This document shows, in pieces, positions 1 to 8,397 of a DNA stretch of 24,831 nt; the first letter of the stretch is position 1; each line of letters opens with the position of its first letter. The notes under the pieces are model-generated. The model had not been told where the DNA came from, searched no databases, and saw only the letters and a list, made by a program, of their open reading frames with translations. The stretch is from Podochytrium sp. JEL0797 (taxonomy: Eukaryota; Chytridiomycota; Chytridiomycetes; Chytridiales; Chytriomycetaceae). Made by a program: the position numbers and the translations under genes. The DNA is taken from contig JADGJG010000300.1 in assembly GCA_027596195.1 (NCBI GenBank), positions 1 to 24,831 of the forward strand, given 5' to 3'.

Positions 1-178
1 CCAGCACAAAGTTTCCACCACACCCAGAAGCTCCCCGGGCAACCACTTGACCTGCTTGTTTTGCTACCTCCACGTGGTCCACACCAGGTTTCGAGAAGAA
101 GGAAGCAAGCCATTTGAAGAACCCATGAGTCCCGCCACTGTGCGCAAAGTGTTTGGCTGATTTGAAACCATCAAGTGT
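1..178 (-). CDS. possible exon of an unidentified gene, truncated by the window edge
   Basis: Read on the minus strand, the frame is open from a good 3' splice site (intron end TTGGTTGCAG, at about 179-188) to the window edge. The peptide is protein-like, with stretches such as GGTHGFFKWLASFFSKPG and VEVAKQAGQVVARGASGCGG. I do not recognise the family. No convincing upstream exon was found; a short minus frame ending at 374 is a weak candidate. The plus strand is also open over about 1-160 with less protein-like composition, so strand and coding status are uncertain. Confidence 0.3.
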
Positions 179-188
179 CTGCAACCAA

Positions 189-1099
189 TGGTCAGAAAAG
201 AAAAGAGAATTCATGAAAAAAAAGTGGAAACATGGAACCACTCCAACCAATGCAAGCAGGGCATGTTGATTTCGAAGACCCACAGTGTTCCATGGCATTG
301 GGTGTGTTCAAGGCAGAACGTGGAGGGCAGCGATAACGAGCGACACGAAAAACAGCGTGTGTGGACGACAGAATTACAACGAGGATGGCAGCACAACTGG
401 TTGCGCAAATTCGGAGTGATGAACAATGACAGGGCAGCCAAGGAACTCGCGAGAAAGTTTCGATTTTCCCTGGCCAGGGAGACGCTTATTGGGTGCCATG
501 GGATGATAGCGTTTTTTTTTGTTTGCTGTTTGATTATTTGTTGGTGATGGTGCCATCACGACTTTCAGAAAACATGCCAAATTTCATGAAATGGACTGAG
601 TTAAAGGAGAAAATATTTTCGTTCAACGGATTTGTCATCTAAGGACCAGGAAAAACGTGGTGACCAAGACAATAAAATATTCTCACCCTTCTCCACCACC
701 TTCAGTTCCTTGACCACTTTCTTGTTCGTGGCGTTGATGGCTACCATGCTGCTCAATGAAACTGGCTCCGAGGGCAGTGAGAGTGTGTGGAGGTTGGGGG
801 GGCCAAGACAGGCGAGAAGAGACTCGAAATTCTTTCTTGAATATTGACATGCAAGAGAAGGAATCAAATCTGCACACGCAGCGAGGTGGTGGGTGGTGTG
901 GGACACATGTCCGATAAGGCTTCAGTTTCGAATATTCAAGAATTCCACAAGAATTCACAAGAGAAAGAGAAGAGGAAAAGAAATATGAGGACTCAACAGC
1001 AACTTTATATGAAAATGTGAAAAATGATAGAAAAACAGAAAGAGGATCAAAAAAAAACCAAAAAGAACACAACACCACCAAAAAACGCATCCTCCACCT
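189..1099. other. intergenic region, no gene supported
   Basis: Several short frames exist on both strands but none has a recognisable domain, splice-consistent partner or coding-like composition. The part nearest 1099 probably contains the 3' untranslated region of the beta-propeller gene. A plus-strand AATAAA lies near 672 inside AT-rich sequence, but no plus-strand gene end was found to go with it. A purine-rich, A-rich stretch runs from about 950 to 1080. Confidence 0.5.
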
Positions 1100-3393
1100 C
1101 TATTTCGCCCCATAAATCGCTAACGTCCCATTATTCACAGCAACATAAACCAACCCACTCCCCGTCTGACTAAACCCGGGAATCGAAAACCTCGAAATAA
1201 TCCCCAAAGAAGCCTGATCCGGCTCCCGATACAGCGTCTGCAAGTTTCCATTCGAGTCTGGCACAGCACTCATTGCATAAAGCCCATTATTCACGTCCGT
1301 GACCCAGACGATGGCGGAACCCGGTTGATTGTCGTTGGACGTGATGACGGGCATGCCCGGCATGGTGTTCATGTTGGATCCGGGTATTTTGGTGGAGAAG
1401 GTGAAGGTGGAGTTTCCGGCAAGGTCGAATGAGGCGGTTGAAGGATCGAATCTGTAACGAAACCATGCGTTAGACGTTTTTTGGAAGGAAAATACGAAAC
1501 TAAAAAAAAATCCAACAAAACACTCACTTGAGCGCAAACACATTCGAAGTAGTCACACTAACATACATATACCCAGGACTATCCCCACTCCAAAAAGCGG
1601 GCGTGTTGAAATACCCAACATACGTCCCAAACGTCTCCTTAACATGAACCCCAAGATTATACATGCTAACATACGCATCATTCTCCGTTGCACTCTGCAA
1701 AGTCTTGGCAATCGTATACGCATGTGTCGCCGTACTCGTCTCAAACCCACCAAGGTTATCCCGATCAAAGACCAACACCCTCCCAGGTTTATCAATCGCA
1801 ACGGTAAGTCGCTCGCCCTTGGGTCCCGTGAACCCAGCCGGAAGCATGAGTGGGCCTCCGGATCCGAAATCAAAGTCGCCCTGGTCGTACATTTGGTAAC
1901 TCGTGGGGAGGAAAAAGTCCATGGGTTTGGCGGCGCCGGAGGTGGGGTCTACTGAGAATTTGACAAAGGCTTCGTTGAGGATAGCAGGAGGATCGGCTTT
2001 GGTCATGGAAGTATTGGTGTAGAACGACGGGGAGCCTGGGTCTGGAGGGGGAGGGGAAGCGAAAAAGAGTGAAACGGCGGATTAGAAATTTCCAAAGGTT
2101 TCACCTCTCCCACTCGCAAATACTCAACTCAATCCAGTGCCGGTAGTCAGATAAATGTTTCCATCCTCATCCACAGAAGGAGCAGCACCCGACATCCAGA
2201 TAGCACCGCCGCCGTTCCCAAATGCATCACTCCCACCTTGTGCACTCCACGCGGAAACAATCTTTGGTGCAGCCGCGACATTGACGGCAATCAGCCATCC
2301 GGACCATCCTTGGTTGAGGTCGCAGTGTCCGCCAAAGGCGGCGTACACAACATTGTTTTGGAGGAGGAGACCGGGTCGTTGGTAGGTGAGGTTGGGGTCG
2401 AAAACGAGGAAAGGATTGTTGTCAGATTTGGGGGCGATGCTGTGTTAACGCGTGTGTGTTGTGCAAAAAGTGATAGGCGCGGAATTGAGTGAGCGATTAG
2501 TCATAACGAAATGGATACGAAAATTTGCAATCTCCCATCGCAATCGCGATTGCAAAACATACGTGATCGGGTATCCTGTGCGCTCCTTGAGAGTAAGCGC
2601 ATCCACAGCATGGAAATACATTGTGCGCGCAAACGAGTCCGGCGAGGGCACAGCAATGGAGAAGAAGTAGGCCGTCTGAGTAGCCAGGTCCACGACGGGA
2701 GTGCCAACAGTGCCAATGTAATCGACAATGTCTCTGCACACACCAACGTATCCAGCGCCGTCCTTGGCCTGCTGCGACGTCTGGAACACGGGGTCGTTGA
2801 GGATGTAGTGCGGGACACCAAAGTTTTGCTGGGCAACGACCTTGGCCTGTTTGCCGTCAACGACATAGAGGTTGTTGCCTGTTGAGGCCACGAGGACGTA
2901 TTCGGTGTTGTCGATCGAGTAGACGAGGGGCTGCGCGTAGATCTGGCATGCAGAGTGAGTGGCATACAGAGTGAGTCAATAAGGGCACTCGAGACACAGA
3001 TACTAAAACACACTAGAGACATACCGAGTCAGTCGTGCCCGCAGCGCCGAGTGTCAATGGCACAGCAGCAATACGTCCAAAAGACTTGATGCTCTGGGGC
3101 AGAATGCCTGCGTTGGAATAGACCTTGGAGCGCGCGTTGTCGCCGCCCCAGGTGGCCTGGCGCAGCGTGGTGTTGAAGGAGGCGGGCGACCCAGCAGGCA
3201 GTGGCGTCCCACTTCCACTCGAAGTGCCCTTGCGGCTCGCAAAGTAGCCAATCAGCGCGGCGGCAGCGGCGACAAGAACCACGGCGCAGACAATCGCAGC
3301 AATACGCTGCTTGCGGCTCAGGCCACCCTTGCCAGTGCTGTCCTTGGGGGGAACAACAGGCAAAGCGGCGGAGTCAGAGGCGGGCGCAATCAT
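1100..3393 (-). CDS. membrane-anchored PQQ-like (quinoprotein) beta-propeller protein
   Basis: Five exons: 3393-3025, 2942-2563, 2439-2129, 2041-1528 and 1451-1100, joined by introns of 82, 123, 87 and 76 bp; phases agree and give 641 aa. Residues 1-30 are a short polar head ending in RKQR, residues 31-52 form one Ala/Val-rich transmembrane segment, and the rest is a predicted beta-propeller with repeated blades. Examples are NNLYVVDGKQ, GTPVVDLATQ, SVDEDGNIYLTTGTG and AIVWVTDVNNGLYAM, which are typical of PQQ/BamB-like repeats. The positive charges before the segment suggest a type II protein with the propeller outside the cytoplasm. Whether it binds PQQ or is an enzyme cannot be told; a scaffold role is equally possible. 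The third intron uses a GTTGAG donor. The start at 3393 was chosen because upstream sequence in the same frame looks non-coding. Confidence 0.8.
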
Positions 3394-3600
3394 GAAACCA
3401 GGGGGAGAAAAGTCTTGGCGGGCGGAAATTTTGGCAGTTCCAATTTGGTTTTGAAAACACAAAAAATTTTGCCTGGTTGCCACACGGTGATTAATGCGAG
3501 CGGCGTCGAATGAAGGTGACTCTTTGATGACTCTTTCGTGACTCGTTCGCATTGTGTCCTATTGTGTGAGAAAGTTTCAAAGGGAAGTAAAGTCAGTAAA
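3394..3600. promoter_or_regulatory. upstream region of the beta-propeller gene
   Basis: This is the 5' flank of the minus-strand gene. It contains a short imperfect direct repeat of TGACTCTTTGATGACTC type at about 3519-3547. The TGACTC element resembles Gcn4/AP-1 type bZIP sites, which is only a resemblance. No clear TATA box was seen. Confidence 0.25.
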
Positions 3601-3975
3601 AACTGACAATGCCCCGCGTTGTTGGAGGTGTATATCAACTTTGCATTGCGATTGGAACGCCATCTTCCCCTGCATTGCAAATAATTAGATCGCACACCAA
3701 CCAGCACACCCAAGTGATCCATCTCTTGAGAGACCATAAAGTGCCCCCTTCACAAGCAACTTGGCAAGGCATGCCTTGCGCAGATAAAACGACCCGCAAA
3801 AGTGCAATGTACTGAATTCAATGTGAACCGTGTCCTCCCCCAACCGAAAAGTGATAGTGTCACAGGTGTTGGAGGTGATATCGCCTTTGCACTGCGATTG
3901 GAAGTCTACCAAAAATCGGTTTTGCGAAACTTCGAAACTTCTTTTTTTTCTCTGACTTAAGCAGCTTTTCAATTC
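3601..3975 (-). pseudogene. decayed cysteine-rich coding repeats
   Basis: On the minus strand two related units lie about 250 bp apart. The unit near 3865-3905 reads FQSQCKGDITSNTC; the unit near 3610-3660 reads FQSQCKVDI and then needs a one-base shift to continue as TSNNAGHCQF. Between them (about 3745-3790) another frame gives CQVACEGGTL, which matches ECQVSCDGGNL encoded on the same strand near 4755-4795. At DNA level TTGGAGGTG...GCGATTGGAA is shared between the first two units. Frames change between blocks, so this looks like the remains of a tandemly repeated cysteine-rich protein gene. The family is not recognised. Confidence 0.4.
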
Positions 3976-4231
3976 TCTGAAATCGCTGAAATCGCAATTT
4001 TATATCTCCTTTTTTTAGACCGTATCATGTTTAAAAGGAAGAATTTAAAATCCCTGAGAGAAAAAACACAAGTTTTTCTCTGTAACAAAAGTAAAACGAA
4101 ATTTCTCTCGACGATTTTATTTGGTAAATTGATTCTAAAAAAATGAGGGGAAAGTACCGGCAACAACCAAGCGCTCTCACACACAACAAAAAGCAATTCT
4201 TTATTCAGAACGGATTTGAGAAAGTTTAAAA

Positions 4232-4400
4232 GTGAAGCTGCAGATTCATTTTTCTACGCTCGTTGCGATACATGTTCTTGATGGAATTGACCGAGCGGTT
4301 GTTGCCATGCCCCAATTCAGCGAATTTGCGGGCAAGCCTCTCCCAGTCGTCTCGCCCACAAGGCAGGTCCTTCAAGATGACCCACACGCATTCTGCATTT
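4232..4400 (-). pseudogene. possible Myb/SANT-like DNA-binding exon
   Basis: After a plausible 3' splice site (CTTAAAATGCAG at about 4401), the minus strand is open to a TAA at 4232-4234. It encodes DDWERLARKFAELGHG, then NRSVNSIKNMYRNERRKM near the C-terminus. The W-x2-LA-x-KF spacing followed by a basic helix is Myb/SANT-like. PIF/Harbinger transposons carry a transposase gene and a Myb-like gene, and the transposase-like piece next door makes such an origin possible. It lacks an identified start and first exon, so it is either a remnant or the last exon of something larger. Confidence 0.3.
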
Positions 4401-4439
4401 TAAGATCAATCAGAATAAAATAATAAACGGAATGAAGTG

Positions 4440-4700
4440 GGGAAAAAGGAAGGCGTCAGCGATTTCGCAGTAATAAACGACCCTTCATGATCGCTCCGAT
4501 AGATGGCTTGCCACGAGCTGTTTTTGGGATCGCCGAGGGCGGCGCTCACGAAGTAATTGCGCACACAGAGGCGACTTCTGATCACGAGGAGCGCTGCGAT
4601 TCTTCGAGCCCTCTTGCGACGGGCCCTCTCTTCGGTGGTGCAGCAGCACGAGCAGCAACGACATGATTTGATTGAATTTTGGTTGACACAAAAACGCAAA
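4440..4700 (-). mobile_element. fragment of a Harbinger-type (DDE_Tnp_4-like) transposase
   Basis: One minus-strand frame encodes an Arg-rich segment (RARRKRARRIAALLV), then FVSAALGDPKNSSWQAIY and SDHEGSFITAKSLTP. This follows the N-terminal layout I associate with eukaryotic DDE_Tnp_4 proteins: basic helix, then W-x2-(I/L)Y, then a SFI-x-A-(x)-LT block before the catalytic core. The catalytic DDE region is absent, so this is a remnant. The identification rests on pattern memory, not a search. Confidence 0.35.
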
Positions 4701-4734
4701 GTGGTGTCTATAGGTTTTTAAAATATCTATAGCC

Positions 4735-4883
4735 TTGGATTCAAAATCTTCAAGACTTAAATTGCCCCCATCACAAGAGACTTGGCATTCCGCTGCATTG
4801 CAAACAATTTCACGAGTGTTTGCTGCGGCGTCAGTTTTGACAAAGTTCTTAGCCATACGTGAGACAGCTGTTCGTCCCCACAC
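4735..4883 (-). pseudogene. second fragment of the cysteine-rich repeat family
   Basis: The minus-strand frame beginning near 4883 encodes ANTREIVCNAAECQVSCDGG and then LSLEDFESKAIDIL. Its CNA...CQV-C-GG-L core corresponds to CQVACEGGTL near 3745-3790, and DNA around TTTGCAATGCAG is shared with 3670-3690. The frame then runs into the transposase-like region in a different phase. It is best read as another decayed member of the same repeat, possibly disrupted by the element beside it. Confidence 0.35.
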
Positions 4884-5677
4884 AAACTGGGGAAACGTGT
4901 TTACAGACTTTTGCTTTTATCTTTTTTAAAGGGTGGAAGGAAGGGTTATTACAGCATAAAGGCACCTCAACTTCACCCCCCAAAAAAGGGAAACAGCATC
5001 AGGGAGATTGCCGGGGTCAATATTCCCGAACCCTTTTTTGACGTTGGGCGAACGTGGGCTTGTGCGAATTTGTCGTTGATGCTGTTCCAACTGGGGTCTA
5101 ATATTATTTCCAATGAAGAGCGAAGGAACTAGAAAGGTTTCTGCCTTCAGATGACCCTTTTTATCATGATCCACCAAAATTCCATCCAGCAAGGAAGAGA
5201 TTCGGCCCCATCGCCTCCCAGCAGTCATTGTGAAAATGACACTGATGACGAGATGCCAGACATCGAACAAATCCGCCCACTTCATGCGCGTATTTAAGCA
5301 TCTCCAAATTGGCGCGGTTGTTTTTGTCGGGGCGCGTTCCCTGCCATAACCCTTGTCACCTTCTCGAAACTGAGGGTGAGGTTGTCAGGGCCTGTGCCGA
5401 TGGTGGGGGGGGGGGGGGGCGTCAATGCGGTATCGTATCGTTTTCGACCCCTACGCTTATACAGTTCTGTTTCCTTCCAAATGGCTGTCAAATATATCCA
5501 AATCGATTTGATCACACAGCGCCAAGCGGCAAGAAAAATTCGATTTGCTGCCGCGCGTGCTGGCAGCGCGTGCCCTTGATTCCTCAGCACGAAGTCAAGC
5601 CGATTTCTGGTGTATAAAGAAAGAGAGATCCCCGCCTTGAACTTTCAGACTCCCTTCTCCCAAGAAACCGATCACAC
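4884..5677. other. gene-free stretch and upstream region of the phosphoesterase gene
   Basis: No supported coding region was found. A minus-strand frame at 4926-5285 is open but has no recognisable motif. A run of 15 G residues occupies 5405-5419. The right-hand end is the probable promoter of the gene starting at 5678. Confidence 0.4.
5613..5618 (+). promoter_or_regulatory. TATA box candidate for the phosphoesterase gene
   Basis: TATAAA lies 60 bp before the ATG at 5678, followed by a short purine stretch and a pyrimidine-rich tract (CTCCCTTCTCC) just before the start. Position and sequence fit a core promoter; not otherwise verified. Confidence 0.45.
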
Positions 5678-8077
5678 ATGTTGTTCCAAACACTCGCCGC
5701 AGTCGTGACTGCCGCGGCTTCCGTTTCTGCCAGCATCTTGACGCCCACCCGTGGTCCCTTGCCGTGGAATGCCTGGAATTTCCTCGTGAGTATCTTTTGA
5801 TCGATCCATGAACACGTTTTTCGGCTGACAAATCGCATCCACCCAATCGCACACACACCCAGTCCACCACAGATGTCCACGGATACATCAACGGACAGGG
5901 AGGAAACAACCAGGGACAGTACAGCGCCAACATGGCCGACTTTGCCGTGTTTGTGGTGAGTTTTGATTCCCCTCACACACACACACCCATCCACACCAAA
6001 CCAATCCATCCATGAATCCGACCCCTATCTCAAATCCGGAAAAACATCATGATCAACCACACCCTTTCACTTCCTTTCTGCACCAATCAAACTAAGTCCA
6101 CTTTCATTTTAGGACAACATGAGAGCCCAAGCCGCGGCCAAGAACGTGGAACTCTTTGTTGTTGACTGTGGTGACCAGCACGACGGTACTGCCTTGTCAG
6201 ACAACACGCGCTCGCCTTTGGAACCAGTCGACGGACTCCTCACGAAGCCGGCCATGGAGCTCGTGGATTACGACATCTTGTCGATTGGAAACCACGAGTT
6301 GTACATCAACCCCATCATCGCGGACACCGTCACGGATTATGCTCCTTACTGGGGTCCAAAATACTTGGTAAGGATTGCGAAAAAATCCCAAACAAAGAAA
6401 AACTTAAATTTTCCTTTTGATCAGACTGGAAACGTCTACACTTCCGTTGATGGCAAGATGAACGCCAACTCTACCCCCATTGGTCAAAAATTCCGCAAGT
6501 TCACTGGATCCCTCGGAACCAAAGTCACCGCGTTTGGATTCTTGTACCAAGGATTTGCCGGACAACAAGGAAGCCTTTCAACTATCACCACCGTGACTTC
6601 CGAAGTCAACCAGACTTGGTTCACCAACGCCATCGCCGATGCCCCAGACTTTTTCTTGCTGGTTGGCCACATTGCCCTCCGCGATGCCAAGACGGGACCC
6701 AGCGTCGAGTGGCTTGCTGCCATCAAAGCCATCCGCGCTGTCCACCCAACCACTCCCATCGTCATTTTCGGCGGACACTACCACATTCGTGATTTCATGA
6801 AGTATGGCACCAACGTTTACGGCCTTTCTGCTGGGCGCTACATGGAGACAATCGGATTCGTGTCCCTCGCCAAGGATGGAAGCAATGTTGCCAGACGTTA
6901 CTTGGACGCCAACGTTCCCACGTACAACTACCACCTCGGTCAAGCCGAAACGACTCCACTCGGTTCTTCCACCCCTAAAGGTCAGAAAATTCTCCAGATT
7001 ATTGCCACCGCTGCCACCGCCACCAACTCGACCCAGGTCCTCGGAGTCGCTCCTCAAGACTACTACCTCTCGCGCGTTGGACCCGACGACCAGTCGTCCA
7101 TCTACCGCCTCATTGGTGACTACATGGCCCCAACCTGGCAATTGCCCCAGCGCAACCCAGCCTACTTTATCATCAATTCCGGTTCCATCCGTTTGGACAT
7201 TTTCAAGGGCAACCTCACTTATGACAACGCGTTCCAAGCCTCCCCCTTCTCGGACTACCTCGTTCTGATCCCCAACGTGCCGTACTCCATCATCTCTTCC
7301 TTCAAGTCCAGATTCGAGAACAAGTCCGTTAAGAGACAATCCCCGTGTATCGGAACAATGGGATACGTGACCGTGGACGACCTCTCATCCACCGACCTCG
7401 GCGACGACACATTCCACTGCGCATTCCCGAACGTCGCCAACCCCTACTTCGGAACTTACTCCCCGCGCACCCTCCCTGCAGGAAACTCAACCGATTTGTG
7501 GGACCTCGTCGTGTACGACTACATTGAAAAATCCGTCAAATCAACCCTGCTCAAGTACTACAACTTCACCACGGTTCCCACCGGTCAGTCCCCCAACTAC
7601 TACGGTTCCGACATGCTCAAGGCTTCCGACATTTTCCCCATGATTGCCGCAAAGTACTGGCAACCCGTTGCCACCACCTCCTCGAGTGCAAGCTCCACTG
7701 CTGCCGCCACCTCCGCGAGTGGTAGCGCAAGTGCCACCTCTTCTGCCACCATTCCCGCGAGTGTCGGTGCAAGCGCCACTGCTGCCACCAACTCCGCGAA
7801 TGTCGGTGCAAGCACCACTGCTGCCGGCAACCCCACGATTGTCGGTGCAAGCACCACTGCCGCCGCCAACCCCACGATTGTCGGTGCCAGCGCCACTGCT
7901 GCCGCGACGAATGCGGTCGGTTCGGTTGCGGCTACTACAGTTGCTGGAGCTTACTACGCGCCACCTGCTCCAGCGGTTGTTGTGCCTGTTGCGACGGCCA
8001 AGAATGTGTTATACTCCGGAGCGAAGGCGGTGGTTGTTGCTGCGGGAGTAGTTGTTGCGGCTGCGCTTTTGATGTAG
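5678..8077 (+). CDS. secreted 5'-nucleotidase-like metallophosphoesterase, probably GPI-anchored
   Basis: Exons 5678-5785, 5863-5955, 6113-6367 and 6425-8077 give 702 aa. Metal-binding blocks of the calcineurin-like fold are all present: TTDVHG (38-43), GDQHDG (87-92), GNHE (126-129), VGH (232-234) and GGHYH (268-272). NSGSIR (403-408) followed by GNLTYDNAF marks the 5'-nucleotidase C-terminal domain. The first 18 residues are a signal peptide. The tail is Ala/Ser/Thr-rich with four 13-residue repeats, then a hydrophobic end fitting a GPI-attachment signal. It probably hydrolyses nucleotides or related phosphate esters at the cell surface or in the vacuole; substrate is not deducible. The 57-bp third intron (6368-6424) has no in-frame stop, so an unspliced reading would add 19 residues. 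Introns 1 and 2 are 77 and 157 bp. Confidence 0.9.
7763..7918 (+). repeat. 39-bp coding tandem repeat (four units)
   Basis: Units start at 7763, 7802, 7841 and 7880, exactly 39 bp apart, each encoding a 13-residue block VGAS-(A/T)-TAA-x-N-x-x-x. Units 2 and 3 are nearly identical (VGASTTAAGNPTI and VGASTTAAANPTI), which points to recent unit duplication. The array forms the probably O-glycosylated stalk before the GPI signal of the phosphoesterase. Confidence 0.9.
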
Positions 8078-8119
8078 AGAAGACATCGTTTAAATTAGAT
8101 TATCGCTTTGAGTATGCGA

Positions 8120-8125
8120 AATAAA
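8120..8125 (+). terminator. polyadenylation signal candidate of the phosphoesterase gene
   Basis: AATAAA lies 43 nt after the stop codon at 8077, in AT-rich sequence. Position fits a cleavage and polyadenylation signal. Confidence 0.5.
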
Positions 8126-8236
8126 ATAGTATCTTTGACCAAGATTTTTACACCACCTCCTTATCCTTTTCCTCTGCGTCGGTTTATTTTAAAGAACTCC
8201 GTAATCGCTTCTCAAAAAACATGTCTCCGTATTATC

Positions 8237-8366
8237 ACTCCCCTTCCAACGACTAGACCCCCTTCTCCTCCACCAAATAAACCACCTCCGAAAACCTCTC
8301 CACAAAATACTGATCATGCGAAACCACCACAAAAGCCGCACTCGTCTCCTTCACCGCCCAGTGTTG
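8237..8366 (-). pseudogene. truncated duplicate of the ABC-F gene 3' end
   Basis: This stretch is a diverged direct repeat of 8436-8557, 199 bp away. On the minus strand it reads VKETSAAFVVVSHDQYFVER, then FSEVVYLVEEKGV followed by an in-frame TAG. The functional gene has AAVVVVSHDQ, FSDVVYLVEERGV and LLEGGV at the same places. Only the segment from the D-loop/H-loop region to near the C-terminus is duplicated. It lies in the 3' flank of the functional gene and may be part of its 3' untranslated region. Confidence 0.8.
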
Positions 8367-8397
8367 CCCAAATCATTTTCACAAACACACAGTGTGT

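Noticed and set aside
188..547. 119-aa plus-strand open frame
   Set aside because: No domain, no splice partners, and a hydrophobic end caused by a T run; composition is not coding-like.
4926..5285. 119-aa minus-strand open frame
   Set aside because: Open but without a motif or splice support; a neighbouring frame gives a His/Cys-rich peptide equally long, so neither is convincing.
7644..8051. Pro/Leu-rich plus-strand frame and Ala/Val-rich minus-strand frames
   Set aside because: They are shadows of the 39-bp repeat region of the phosphoesterase tail.
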